Shown here one piece after another: positions 9,573-17,937 of a DNA stretch of 64,000 bases. The DNA is from an uncultured Eubacteriales bacterium (lineage in GTDB: Bacteria > Bacillota > Clostridia > Oscillospirales > Acutalibacteraceae). The stretch is taken from NCBI GenBank assembly GCA_905198155.1, contig CAJKBQ010000013.1, forward strand, positions 11,194 to 75,193, in the 5' to 3' direction. Each line of letters opens with the position of its first letter. The stretch's first letter is position 1. The notes beneath the pieces are model-generated. The model did not search any database. It was not told the origin of the DNA and saw nothing but the letters and a program-made list of their open reading frames with translations. The translations under genes were made by a program, and so were the position numbers.

Positions 9573-10162
9573 TGTCCATTGCGGAATGCAAAGCGGAAGT
9601 TGCGGCGAAACTGTCGCCCGCACGGGCGCAGCATTCATTTAATGTTGCGGCGGCGGCCGTCCGGTTGGCGGAAAAATACGGCGCCGACCCGGCACAGGCG
9701 GAAATCGCCGGGATCCTGCACGACTATATGAAAGAAACGCCGGAAAAAGAACAGTTGCAATTGCTCGCGCAGTCTGGTATAATAGTACGGGACACCGAGC
9801 GCTGCGCGCCGAAGCTGCTGCACGCGATGACCGGCGCGCTGGCGGCGCGCACGCATTTCGGCGTGGACGACCCGGCGGTGCTGGACGCCATCCGGTACCA
9901 CACGACCGGCCGCGCGGGGATGACGCTGCTGGACAAGGTGCTGTATATCGCGGACTTTGTGTCCGCCGACCGCACATACGACGGCGTGGACGCGCTGCGC
10001 GCGCTGGCCGACCGGAATCTGGACGACGCCGTGTTTTTCGGGCTGGCGTACACGGTCGGCGATCTGGCGTCGCACAACCGGCCGATTCACGAGGACACCA
10101 TCCGCGCGTACAATGAGCTGGCCTGCGCATGCGTTCGGGCCGAACAGGAGGGAAACCGATGA
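9569..10162 (+). CDS. yqeK: HD-domain YqeK family (symmetrical diadenosine tetraphosphatase)
   Basis: The 197 residues carry the HD-domain signature: H in ARAQHSFNVA, HD in ILHDYMKET, then the later AIRYHTTGRAGM and LYIADFVSADR motifs of YqeK. Characterised members hydrolyse Ap4A to two ADP using an Fe/Mg centre. The first of two adjacent ATGs is at 9569 and the second at 9572; either is possible after GAAAGGAGAG. The gene overlaps the end of nadD and the start of rsfS. Confidence 0.93.
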   Translation: MMSIAECKAEVAAKLSPARAQHSFNVAAAAVRLAEKYGADPAQAEIAGILHDYMKETPEKEQLQLLAQSGIIVRDTERCAPKLLHAMTGALAARTHFGVDDPAVLDAIRYHTTGRAGMTLLDKVLYIADFVSADRTYDGVDALRALADRNLDDAVFFGLAYTVGDLASHNRPIHEDTIRAYNELACACVRAEQEGNR

Positions 10163-10518
10163 ATGCAATCGAAATCGTCCGGGCGGCGGCCGCCGCGCTG
10201 GACAGCAAAAAGGCGCGCGATATCCGCGCGATCGATATTCATGCGCAGTCGGTGCTGGCGGATTACTTCGTCATCGCCGGGGCGTCGAGCAGCACGCAGC
10301 TGCACGCGCTGGCCGACGAGGTGGAGTTCCAGCTGTCGCAGCGCGGCGCAGAACCGACGCGCGTGGAGGGAATCGGCAATGACAACTGGGTGCTGATCGA
10401 CTACGGCGCGGTGATCGTCCACATCTTTCTGGACAAGGCGCGCGAATTTTACGATTTGGAGCGGCTGTGGTGCGACGGGGCGGAGGTTCCGCTGGCGGAT
10501 GTGCTGCATCCGGACTGA
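10159..10518 (+). CDS. rsfS: Ribosomal silencing factor RsfS
   Basis: Binds uL14 on the 50S subunit and blocks subunit joining in starvation or stationary phase. The 119 residues show the RsfS pattern: KKARDIRAIDIHAQSVLADYFVIAGASS, then WVLIDYGAVIVHIFLDKAREFYDLERLW. ATG 10159 overlaps the yqeK stop and follows GGAGGGAAA. The ATG is much better supported than an upstream in-frame start. Confidence 0.95.
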   Translation: MNAIEIVRAAAAALDSKKARDIRAIDIHAQSVLADYFVIAGASSSTQLHALADEVEFQLSQRGAEPTRVEGIGNDNWVLIDYGAVIVHIFLDKAREFYDLERLWCDGAEVPLADVLHPD

Positions 10519-10587
10519 GTTTTTTGGGGCAAATCATGCTTTTTGAAAAATAAATTTTATTTCTTGCAGGAGAGGTCTGATTTTCAA

Positions 10588-12993
10588 ATGAAGTACGAAC
10601 CGCAGGCAATTGAACAAAAATGGCAGGATCGCTGGGCCAAAAAGAAGGCGTTTGAAGCCAGCGACGATTTCAGCAAGCCGAAATTTTACGGACTGATCGA
10701 GTTCCCGTACCCGAGCGGCGCGGGGATGCATGTGGGGCACATCAAAGCGTATTCCGGGATGGAAGTGATCTGCCGCAAGCGCCGGATGCAGGGGTACAAC
10801 GTGCTGTTCCCGATCGGGTTCGATGCGTTTGGTCTGCCGACGGAAAACTATGCGATTAAGCACAACATCCACCCGCGCAAAGTCACCGACCAGAACATCG
10901 CCCGGTTTACCGATCAGCTGAAAAAAGTCGGATTTTCGTTCGACTGGACGCGCACCATCGACACCACGCACGAGGACTACTACAAGTGGACGCAGTGGAT
11001 TTTCCTGAAACTGTTCGAGCACGGCCTGGCGTTCCGCGACACGGCGCTGGTCAACTACTGCCCCAGCTGCAAAGTGGTGCTGTCCAACGAAGATTCACAG
11101 GGCGGCAAGTGCGATATCTGCCACAGCGATATCATCCAGAAGTCGAAGGACGTGTGGTACCTGCGCATCACCGAGTACGCCGATAAGCTGCTGGAAGGGC
11201 TGAATTACGTCGATTACCCGGCCAATATCCGGATGCAGCAGGAAAACTGGATCGGCCGCTCCACCGGCGCGTTTGTCAATTTCTCGCTGAAAGACACCGA
11301 CGACACGCTCCGCATCTACACCACCCGGTGCGACACGCTGTTCGGCGTGACGTTTATGGTCATCGCGCCGGAGCATCCGATCATCGAAAAATACCGCGAC
11401 CGGATCACGAATATCGACGCGCTGGATGCGTACAAAGACGAATGCAGCAAAAAAACGGAGTTTGAGCGCACGCAGCTGGTCAAAGACAAGACCGGTGTCC
11501 GGATTGAGGGGCTGCGCGCGATCAACCCGGTGAACGGCAAGGAAATCCCGATTTTCATTTCCGACTACGTCATGATGGGGTACGGCACCGGCGCGATTAT
11601 GGCCGTGCCGGCGCACGACGAGCGCGACTATGCGTTTGCGAAGAAATTCGGGATCGACATCATCGAGGTCATCCGCGGCGGCGATATGACGCAGGGCGCG
11701 TACACCGGCGACGGCGAGATGGTCAACTCCGACTTTTTGAACGGCTACACGAACAAAAAAGACTCGATCGAGCGGATGCTGCAATTTCTCACCGAAAAAG
11801 GCATCGGCGAAAAAGGCGTGCAGTATAAGATGAAAGACTGGGCGTTCAACCGCCAGCGGTACTGGGGCGAGCCGATCCCGATCGTGCACTGCCCGCACTG
11901 CGGGATGGTGCCGGTGCCGTACGACCAGCTGCCGCTGCGGCTGCCGGACGTCGAAAACTTTGAGCCGGGCGAAGGCGGCGAAAGCCCGCTGGCCAAGCTG
12001 GATTCGTTTGTCAACTGCAAGTGCCCCAAGTGCGGCGGCGACGCCAAACGCGAAACCGACACCATGCCGCAGTGGGCGGGGTCGTCGTGGTACTTCCTGC
12101 GGTATGTGGACCCGCACAACGATCAGGCGTTCGCGGCGCAGGATAAGCTGAAATATTGGATGCCGGTCGATTGGTACAACGGCGGGATGGAGCACGTGAC
12201 GCGCCACCTGATTTATTCGCGGTTCTGGCACCGCTTCCTGTACGACATCGGCGAAGTGCCGACGGCGGAGCCGTATGCCAAGCGGTCGGCGCAGGGCATG
12301 ATTCTGGGCGCGGACGGCGTGAAAATGAGTAAATCGCGCGGGAACGTGGTGGATCCGAACGAAGTGGTCGATCAGTACGGCGCGGACACGCTGCGGACGT
12401 ATATCCTGTTCATGGGCGATTACGGTTCGGCTGCGCCGTGGAGCGAAAACGGCGTGAAAGGCAGCCGGCGCTTCCTGGAACGCGTGGCGGCGCTGACCGA
12501 TTTGGCGTCCGGCACCGGCGAAACGCCGGAGCTGGCGTCCGCGTTCCACAAGACGATCAAGAAAGTGTCCGGTGACATTGAAGAAATGAAGTTCAACACC
12601 GCCATCGCCGCGATGATGACGCTGATTAACCAGATTTACGACTGCGGCAAGCTGACGTGCGACGAGCTGAAAACGCTGGCCAAGCTGCTCTGCCCGTTCG
12701 CACCGCATTTGTGCGAAGAAATCTGGGAACGTTTGGGCGGCGAAGGGCTTTGCTCGCTGGCGGCGTGGCCGACGTATGACGAAGCCAAGTGCCAGGACGC
12801 GACGGTCGAAATCGCCGTGCAGGTGAATGGCAAGCTGCGCGCCCGGATCGTGGTGCCGGCCGATATCTCGGCGGCGGACGCCGTCGCGGCGGCCAAAGCC
12901 CACGAAAAGATCGCCGCGGCGGTCAACGGCTGCACGGTGGTCAAGGAATTGTACGTCCCCGGCAAATTGGTGAACATCGTTGTCCGCAAATAA
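10588..12993 (+). CDS. leuS: Leucyl-tRNA synthetase
   Basis: Charges tRNA-Leu. The 801 residues carry the HIGH box as HVGH in PYPSGAGMHVGHIKAY, a CP1 editing domain with GYGTGAIMAVPAHDERDY, a zinc-type insert CPHCG...CPKCGG, and the KMSKS box KMSKSRGNV. ATG 10588 is chosen because CAGGAGAGG lies about 12 bases upstream and homologues start MKYEPQAIE. The 70-base gap after rsfS is too short for a T-box leader and shows none of its elements. Confidence 0.97.
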   Translation: MKYEPQAIEQKWQDRWAKKKAFEASDDFSKPKFYGLIEFPYPSGAGMHVGHIKAYSGMEVICRKRRMQGYNVLFPIGFDAFGLPTENYAIKHNIHPRKVTDQNIARFTDQLKKVGFSFDWTRTIDTTHEDYYKWTQWIFLKLFEHGLAFRDTALVNYCPSCKVVLSNEDSQGGKCDICHSDIIQKSKDVWYLRITEYADKLLEGLNYVDYPANIRMQQENWIGRSTGAFVNFSLKDTDDTLRIYTTRCDTLFGVTFMVIAPEHPIIEKYRDRITNIDALDAYKDECSKKTEFERTQLVKDKTGVRIEGLRAINPVNGKEIPIFISDYVMMGYGTGAIMAVPAHDERDYAFAKKFGIDIIEVIRGGDMTQGAYTGDGEMVNSDFLNGYTNKKDSIERMLQFLTEKGIGEKGVQYKMKDWAFNRQRYWGEPIPIVHCPHCGMVPVPYDQLPLRLPDVENFEPGEGGESPLAKLDSFVNCKCPKCGGDAKRETDTMPQWAGSSWYFLRYVDPHNDQAFAAQDKLKYWMPVDWYNGGMEHVTRHLIYSRFWHRFLYDIGEVPTAEPYAKRSAQGMILGADGVKMSKSRGNVVDPNEVVDQYGADTLRTYILFMGDYGSAAPWSENGVKGSRRFLERVAALTDLASGTGETPELASAFHKTIKKVSGDIEEMKFNTAIAAMMTLINQIYDCGKLTCDELKTLAKLLCPFAPHLCEEIWERLGGEGLCSLAAWPTYDEAKCQDATVEIAVQVNGKLRARIVVPADISAADAVAAAKAHEKIAAAVNGCTVVKELYVPGKLVNIVVRK

Positions 12994-13054
12994 ACCGGCA
13001 ACTTTGTTCAAAACAGAAAAAATAAAAATTTCCGCAACAAATGCCGGATAGGGC

Positions 13055-13084
13055 TTGACATTTCACTATGCAATCATGTATAAT
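13055..13084 (+). promoter_or_regulatory. Promoter of rpsU
   Basis: TTGACA at 13055-13060 and TATAAT at 13079-13084 with an 18-base spacer. Both boxes are perfect sigma-A consensus. The distance to the rpsU start is about 60 bases. Confidence 0.8.
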
Positions 13085-13143
13085 ATTAGATGTATCCATG
13101 ATTGAATACCCCTGCCGTCAGGCGGAGGGGAGGGAAATAAGGT

Positions 13144-13320
13144 ATGTCAGAAGTTCGTATCAAAGAAAATGAATCGCTCGACAGCGCGCTCAGACGCTTC
13201 AAAAAGCAGTGCGCGAAAGCCGGTGTCATTGCTGAGGTTCGCAAAAGAGAGGCGTATGAAAAGCCCTCTGTGAAGCGGAAGAAGAAGTCCGAAGCTGCCC
13301 GGAAACGCAAGTTTAGATAA
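13144..13320 (+). CDS. rpsU: 30S ribosomal protein S21
   Basis: Small basic ribosomal protein of 58 residues starting MSEVRIKENESLDSALRRFK and ending in a run of lysine and arginine. Residues RRFKKQCAKAGV and EVRKREAYEKPS are typical bS21. ATG 13144 follows a strong GGAGGGGAGGG. It has its own consensus promoter and is closed by an intrinsic terminator at 13351, although yqeG follows closely and may be reached by read-through. Confidence 0.96.
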   Translation: MSEVRIKENESLDSALRRFKKQCAKAGVIAEVRKREAYEKPSVKRKKKSEAARKRKFR

Positions 13321-13350
13321 GCTGCGTTCGGCGCGATGGAATCGGATCAC

Positions 13351-13383
13351 AAAAAGCGGGCGCATTCGCGTCCGCTTTTTTTC
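13351..13383 (+). terminator. Intrinsic terminator after rpsU
   Basis: A hairpin with arms of 13 bases, AAAAAGCGGGCGC and GCGTCCGCTTTTT (one G-U pair), ATTC loop and a T run on the + side. Confidence 0.8.
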
Positions 13384-13403
13384 AGAAACAAGGAGGAAAA
13401 ACC

Positions 13404-13898
13404 GTGCCGATCTTGACCCCAGGGTACCGCTTCGCGCGCGTGGCGCAGATCTCGCCGGAGGCGCTGCGCCGCGCCGGGATTCGCGGGATTTTGCTGGACG
13501 TGGACAACACGCTGTCGCCGCACAATGCGCCCGATCCGCTGCCGGACGCCGTGCAGTGGCTGCACGCGCTGGCAGATGCCGGGATTGCGGCGGTGATTGT
13601 GTCCAACAACCGGGAACCGCGCGTGGCGCCGTTTGCCGACCGGCTGGGGCTGCCGTACGTCAGCCGCGGCGCAAAGCCGCTGTCCGTCGGGTTCCGCCGG
13701 GCGCAGCGGATGCTGGGGCTGCCGCGGACGGCGCTGGCGGTGGTGGGCGATCAGCTGTTTACCGACGTGCTCGGCGGCAACCTGGCCGGGATGACGACGC
13801 TGCTGGTGGACCCGATCCAGCCGGAGCATGGGTGGTTTTTCCGACTGAAACGCGCGCTGGAACGGCCGCTGCTGCGCGGCGTCCGGTACAGCGGGTAA
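13404..13898 (+). CDS. yqeG: YqeG family HAD-type phosphatase
   Basis: HAD superfamily IIIA protein of 164 residues. Motif I is LLDVDNTLSPHN, motif II lies around VIVSNN, the lysine is in GAKPLSVGF and motif IV is VVGDQLFTDVLGGN. The natural substrate in Firmicutes is unsettled; mitochondrial relatives dephosphorylate phosphatidylglycerophosphate. The start is GTG 13404, fixed by AAGGAGGAAAA immediately upstream. aroQ follows, as is common in clostridia. Confidence 0.9.
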   Translation: MPILTPGYRFARVAQISPEALRRAGIRGILLDVDNTLSPHNAPDPLPDAVQWLHALADAGIAAVIVSNNREPRVAPFADRLGLPYVSRGAKPLSVGFRRAQRMLGLPRTALAVVGDQLFTDVLGGNLAGMTTLLVDPIQPEHGWFFRLKRALERPLLRGVRYSG

Positions 13899-13919
13899 AG
13901 TGCAAAGGAGGGTTCCTAT

Positions 13920-14357
13920 ATGATTTCCAAAAAGATTCTGGTGCTGCTGGGGCCGAACCTGAACATGGTCGGCGTCCGCGAAAAAGGAATCTACGGTACG
14001 GAGTCCGCGCAGTCGATTGAAGAAGATATCTACGCGCAGGCGGCCGCCCGCGGGCTGGAATGCACGGTGTTTCAGTCCAACTACGAAGGCGCGCTGATCG
14101 ACCAGATTCAGCAGGCCATCGGGGTGTACGACGGCATTGTGCTCAACGCCGGCGCGCTGACGCATTACAGCTATGCGCTACGCGATGCGATTGCCGGGGT
14201 GCGGGTGCCGTGCGTGGAGGTGCATATGTCCAACATTCACGCGCGCGAGGAGTTCCGCCACCACTCGGTGATTGCGCCGGTGTGCGTGGGACAAATTGCA
14301 GGATTTGGCAAACAGGGATATTTCATGGCGATGGATGCGCTGCGGTCGATGATGTAA
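13920..14357 (+). CDS. aroQ: 3-dehydroquinate dehydratase, type II
   Basis: Third step of the shikimate pathway. The 145 residues match the dodecameric type II enzyme: LGPNLNMVGVREKGIYG with the catalytic Tyr in the flexible loop, NAGALTHYSYALRDAI for substrate binding, and EVHMSNIHAREEFRHHS with the catalytic His. ATG 13920 follows AAAGGAGGG. It is probably co-transcribed with yqeG. Confidence 0.95.
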   Translation: MISKKILVLLGPNLNMVGVREKGIYGTESAQSIEEDIYAQAAARGLECTVFQSNYEGALIDQIQQAIGVYDGIVLNAGALTHYSYALRDAIAGVRVPCVEVHMSNIHAREEFRHHSVIAPVCVGQIAGFGKQGYFMAMDALRSMM

Positions 14358-14473
14358 AAACGGTGAAAAACGCGATTTTTTGCGGAATTTGGTCGCCATT
14401 TTCGGTCGTGCCGGGCGGCGTCCGCGTTTGACGCAGAAAATCGCAGGAAATCATCGGTTTTTTCAAAAAGGAC

Positions 14474-14502
14474 TTGCAAATTCCGCGGAAATACGGTAAA
14501 AT
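14474..14502 (+). promoter_or_regulatory. Promoter of efp with TTCCGCGGAA palindrome in the spacer
   Basis: TTGCAA at 14474-14479 and TAAAAT at 14497-14502, 17-base spacer. A perfect 10-base palindrome TTCCGCGGAA occupies 14481-14490, one base after the -35. The rpsT promoter has the same palindrome in the same place, so it is a candidate shared operator. Confidence 0.65.
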
Positions 14503-14540
14503 AATAGATGTATCAATTCACAAAGTGAGGTTAAAATTTT

Positions 14541-15098
14541 ATGGTTACAGCAGGCGATTTCAGAAATGGCGTGACGTTTGAAATGGACGGCAAAGTGTAC
14601 TCGATCATCGAGTTCCAGCATGTGAAGCCGGGCAAAGGCGCCGCGTTCGTTCGCACCAAAATCCGCGACGTAATCAACGGCGGCGTGACGGAGCGGACGT
14701 TCAACCCGACCGAAAAGTTCCCGACGGCGTATGTGGAGCGCAAAGATATGGTGTACAGCTACAACGACGGCGATCTGTACTACTTTATGGATCCCGAAAC
14801 GTTTGACCAGGTGCCGATCAACCGCGACACGCTGGGCGATGCGTTCAAGTTCGTGAAAGAGGACATGACGTGCAAGGTGCTGTCGTACAAAGGCAATGTG
14901 TTCGGGATTGAGCCGCCGTTCTTTGTGGAGCTGCAGGTGGTCAAGACCGACCCGGGCTTCAAGGGCGACACCGCCACCAATGCGACCAAACCGGCGACGC
15001 TGGAAACCGGCGCCGAGATCAAAGTGCCGCTGTTCATCAACGAAGGCGAAATGATCCGCATTGACACCCGTACCGGCGAGTACATGGAGCGCGCGTAA
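14541..15098 (+). CDS. efp: Elongation factor P
   Basis: Relieves ribosome stalling at polyproline stretches. The 185 residues include an N-terminal KOW-like domain with Lys32 at the tip of the KPGKGAAFVR loop, the residue modified in Bacillus-type EF-P, followed by two OB domains ending IRIDTRTGEYMERA. ATG 14541 follows AAGTGAGG. No modification enzyme of the EpmA type is nearby. Confidence 0.97.
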   Translation: MVTAGDFRNGVTFEMDGKVYSIIEFQHVKPGKGAAFVRTKIRDVINGGVTERTFNPTEKFPTAYVERKDMVYSYNDGDLYYFMDPETFDQVPINRDTLGDAFKFVKEDMTCKVLSYKGNVFGIEPPFFVELQVVKTDPGFKGDTATNATKPATLETGAEIKVPLFINEGEMIRIDTRTGEYMERA

Positions 15099-15151
15099 TT
15101 GACCGAGCGGTTCCATTTATTCCAAATTATATCCGTAAGGAGGAGTATATC

Positions 15152-15637
15152 ATGACGATTACCGAACGAGTAGCATACCTCAAAGGCCTGATGGAAGGAT
15201 TGGGCTTGGAGGCGGACAGCAAAGAAGGCAAGATTCTGGGCGCGATGATGGAAGTGATGGACGACATGGCCAAATCGATCGCGGATCTGGAAGATCGGCT
15301 GGAAGAAGTCAGCGGCCAGGTGGACGAGATCGACGAGGATTTGGCGGACGTGGAGGACGCGGTGTTCGACGACGATGACGACGACGAGGACGCGGAGTGC
15401 TGCGAATGCGACGATGACGACGATTGCTTTGGGGATGACGACGACTTCTACGAAGTGACCTGCTCCAACTGCGGCGAAACCACTTATATCACCGGCGAAA
15501 TCGTGGATCGCGGCGAGATGGAGTGCCCCAATTGCGGCGAGAAGATCGAGTTCGACGACATCGAGCTGGATGAGGACGATTCGTGCGGCGACTGCGACGG
15601 CTGCCCCGGCTGCGAAGGCGAGTCGGACGGCGAGTAA
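15152..15637 (+). CDS. CD1247-type acidic zinc-ribbon protein, unknown function
   Basis: The 161 residues start MTITERVAYLKGLMEGLGLE, the N-terminal domain named after Clostridioides CD1247 and widespread in clostridia. An amphipathic helix lies at about 35-65, followed by a very acidic run (residues 70-95). A zinc ribbon CSNCGETTYI...CPNCGEKI follows at about 104-132, and a tail is rich in Cys, Asp and Gly. ATG 15152 follows AAGGAGGAG. It directly follows efp, and the gene pair recurs in clostridia as far as I recall. Function is unknown; the ribbon suggests protein or nucleic-acid contact. Confidence 0.85.
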   Translation: MTITERVAYLKGLMEGLGLEADSKEGKILGAMMEVMDDMAKSIADLEDRLEEVSGQVDEIDEDLADVEDAVFDDDDDDEDAECCECDDDDDCFGDDDDFYEVTCSNCGETTYITGEIVDRGEMECPNCGEKIEFDDIELDEDDSCGDCDGCPGCEGESDGE

Positions 15638-15676
15638 TCACAGTCCGGACAAGCCCAAACGGGAAACATGAATGAC

Positions 15677-15719
15677 AAAAGCGCATCGGGAGCATTTTGC
15701 AATTCCGATGCGCTTTTAT
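15677..15719. terminator. Bidirectional intrinsic terminator
   Basis: Perfect 13-base arms AAAAGCGCATCGG (15677-15689) and CCGATGCGCTTTT (15705-15717) with a 15-base loop. It lies between the convergent CD1247-type gene and the lactate-dehydrogenase-family gene and can serve both. Confidence 0.85.
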
Positions 15720-15731
15720 TTGCGGCGGATG

Positions 15732-16697
15732 CTATGCGCGGCGCGGGATCCGGCGCGCTTCGGCAAAGCCGGCCCGGATGGCCGCGCAGGAGGCGGCGAA
15801 CTGCGATTGCTCGGCATCGTCCAGGTTCAGCGCCACGACGCCGGCGACGCCGGTGCGGTTCAGCACGGCCGGTACCCCGGCATATACGCCGGACTGTCCG
15901 TATGCGCCGTCCAGCCGGACGGACACCGGCAGAATCCGGTTTTCGTCGCGGAAAATTGCGCGGATGACCGCTGCAGCGGTGGTGGCGATTCCGAATTCCG
16001 TCGCGCCTTTGCCGCGCAGAATATCCCACCCGCCGGTGCGCACTGCCTGCGCGATCGCCGACAGTTCCGGTGCATGGTGCGGATGCGCGCGCAGCCAGTG
16101 GCGCAGCGGCTGTTCGCCGACGGTGACGGCCGACCATGGGATCATTTGACTTTCGCCGTGCTCGCCCAGCACACAGGCGTCGATCAATTTCGCGTCCACG
16201 TCCAGCACGTCCGACAGCGCACGCCGCAGCCGGGCGGAATCGACCGCGGTGCCGGTGGAAAGAATGCGGTGCGGCGGCCAGTCCAGCGTGAATTGCAGGT
16301 ACTGCGTGACGACGTCGGCTGGGTTGGAAAGGTTGACGATGATCCCGCGGAACCCGGACGCGCGGATTCCGGCGGCGACGGTGTCCATGATCTGGACGGC
16401 GGGGCGCAGCATATCCATCCGGGTTTGGCCTTTGGACGGATCCGGCAACGCACCGGCGGCAATCAGCATCAGCTGCGCGTCGCGCGCATCGGCATAGTCG
16501 CCCGCGCGGATTTTGGTGCGCGTCGGCAGATACGGCACGGCGTCGGCCAGATCGAGCGCCTGCGCTTCGGCTTTTCGGCGGTCGGGGTCGATGAATACCA
16601 GCGATTCCGCCAGCCCCTGCGCGACCAGCGCATACCCTGCCTGCGCGCCGACGCGCCCGGCGCCGACAATGACGATTTTTCGATTGAAAATTTCCAT
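15732..16697 (-). CDS. L-lactate/2-hydroxyacid dehydrogenase family protein, atypical specificity loop
   Basis: NAD-dependent LDH/MDH-fold enzyme of about 321 residues. The Rossmann motif is VGAGRVGAQAG, the NLSNPADVVTQY strand, the DSARLR motif with the Asp-Arg pair, and the catalytic His in LGEHGESQMIPWS are all present. The substrate loop reads GALPDPSKGQTRMD instead of the usual NQKPGETRLD: it is two residues longer and lacks the specificity Gln, so lactate is not assured. I prefer ATG 16697; a TTG six bases upstream is closer to the SD. The SD is buried in a large hairpin (16707-16792). Confidence 0.85.
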   Translation of the reverse strand: MEIFNRKIVIVGAGRVGAQAGYALVAQGLAESLVFIDPDRRKAEAQALDLADAVPYLPTRTKIRAGDYADARDAQLMLIAAGALPDPSKGQTRMDMLRPAVQIMDTVAAGIRASGFRGIIVNLSNPADVVTQYLQFTLDWPPHRILSTGTAVDSARLRRALSDVLDVDAKLIDACVLGEHGESQMIPWSAVTVGEQPLRHWLRAHPHHAPELSAIAQAVRTGGWDILRGKGATEFGIATTAAAVIRAIFRDENRILPVSVRLDGAYGQSGVYAGVPAVLNRTGVAGVVALNLDDAEQSQFAASCAAIRAGFAEARRIPRRA

Positions 16698-16706
16698 ATT
16701 CAAAAC

Positions 16707-16792
16707 GACCCCTTTCCGTGCGGTGTCCGCATCATCCGGTCTTTTCGTTAGATTTCCCGGATGGATGCGGTCTATTCCGACACGGCGGGGTC
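16707..16792 (-). promoter_or_regulatory. Long imperfect hairpin masking the SD of the LDH-family gene
   Basis: On the minus strand the arms 16757-16792 and 16707-16739 pair: GACCCC with GGGGTC, CCGTG with CACGG, and a 13-base inner stem ending in CCGG with one bulge. The loop has about 17 bases. The AAAGGGG Shine-Dalgarno of the downstream gene is inside the outer arm, so this leader may control translation. Confidence 0.5.
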
Positions 16793-16813
16793 ATTTTTTT
16801 GGGTTTTTGAATT

Positions 16814-17878
16814 TTATCGATGGTATGGTGGGGCGTTTAAGGGGATGGGCGTGGGGTTGCAGCATACCCAGCTGACGCACAGTGCGCACAACGCGTAAAG
16901 CTCCGTTTTGCACGGCCGCTGTGGGTGGATTGCGGCTTGCAGCTGCGCGACTTGCTGCGATTCGGCGGCGGAAATGGCGTGGCCCATTGCCAGATAGCCT
17001 GGCAGCGCGTCCAGCATGGCGTGGAAATCGCGATCCCAATGAATGCCGCCGTTGTCCAGCAGCTCGGAACTGATTCGCCCGTTGATGCGGATCACTTCGC
17101 CTTGGACGGTGCGGCAAGCACCGGTGCTCGGCACCAGAAAATCCCACAGGTATTGGTACTGCGACTGCCACGAACCGTTCGGCACAGTGATGGGCGACAC
17201 GCCGTCGTGCATGGGGCGGCGCGGGGCGGGCGGGACGTGGAATTGCGCATACAGCTGCGTGATAGCAGCATCGATGGCGGCAGCGGTTTCCGGCGGAAAG
17301 CCGCGGCGGCGGAATTCCAGGTCTGCACCAATCCGCGCGACGGATTGCCGCGCCTGCTCGGTAATTTGTGCGCCGGATTGCAGCAGCAGCTCGATGGTGT
17401 CCATGTGATCCGGCAGACCGGCGGCACTGCAACTGGCCAGCAGCCGTTCGAGCGGTGTGCGGCCGTGGCGGTCAACAGCGTGAATATTGGCGCCGTGCGC
17501 CAGCAGCGCGCGGACGTTTTCGGTATATCCGCGGTCGGCTGCGCGGTGCAGCGGACCGCCGTCAAACGTTGAAGCTTGTTCGATATCGGCGCCCAACTGC
17601 AAATACAGGACGATCTGCGCCGCGCCATTGCGATTTGCGGCTTGGTGAATCAACGGGGTGTTGCCGAATTGATCCGGTTGACCGATGTCGGTTCCGTAGT
17701 CAATCAGCCAGCGGACAAAGACTTCCGGCAGATTCGCGTAGCCCAATGCGTTGAATTTGTAGCAATTGTGCGCGGTGGCATTCGGATCGCAGCGCTGCAT
17801 GACGGCTTCCATCGCCGCGACGTCTCCGGCGGCGACTATGGCGTCGAATTCTTTGGGCAGGGTTTTGCGTTTCGGCAT
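16814..17878 (-). CDS. Ankyrin-repeat protein, unknown function
   Basis: The 354 residues have no signal peptide, so the protein is probably cytosolic. Four or five ankyrin repeats cover about residues 1-160; the clearest are FGNTPLIHQAANRNGAAQIVLYLQLGAD, GGPLHRAADRGYTENVRALLAHGAN and HGRTPLERLLASC. The C-terminal half (about 170-330) has no repeats that I recognise and ends in a Cys/Pro-rich tail. ATG 17878 is preceded by GAAGGGATGG. It stands alone between tRNA-Leu and the LDH-family gene. A partner-binding role is likely, but the partner cannot be named. Confidence 0.8.
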   Translation of the reverse strand: MPKRKTLPKEFDAIVAAGDVAAMEAVMQRCDPNATAHNCYKFNALGYANLPEVFVRWLIDYGTDIGQPDQFGNTPLIHQAANRNGAAQIVLYLQLGADIEQASTFDGGPLHRAADRGYTENVRALLAHGANIHAVDRHGRTPLERLLASCSAAGLPDHMDTIELLLQSGAQITEQARQSVARIGADLEFRRRGFPPETAAAIDAAITQLYAQFHVPPAPRRPMHDGVSPITVPNGSWQSQYQYLWDFLVPSTGACRTVQGEVIRINGRISSELLDNGGIHWDRDFHAMLDALPGYLAMGHAISAAESQQVAQLQAAIHPQRPCKTELYALCALCVSWVCCNPTPIPLNAPPYHR

Positions 17879-17905
17879 TTTTGCGCCATCCCTTCGCGTG
17901 AAACT

Positions 17906-17937
17906 GAAAAAAGCACCTGCAATCGCAAGTGCTTTTT
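17906..17937 (-). terminator. Terminator of tRNA-Leu
   Basis: On the minus strand, AAAAAAGCACTTGC and GCAGGTGCTTTTTT pair around a GATT loop (one G-U), with a T run. It begins directly after the encoded CCA of the tRNA. Confidence 0.8.

Noticed and set aside
9773..9795. TATAAT-like box inside yqeK
   Set aside because: Lies inside a well-supported coding region in the middle of an operon with overlapping genes and has no downstream gene it would serve.
10519..10587. T-box or other tRNA-sensing leader before leuS
   Set aside because: The gap is only 69 bases and has neither the T-box sequence nor an antiterminator/terminator pair.
15668..16751. Open frames on the + strand across the LDH-family gene
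   Set aside because: The minus strand shows Rossmann, NPAD, DSARLR and GEHGES motifs in order; the + frames show none.
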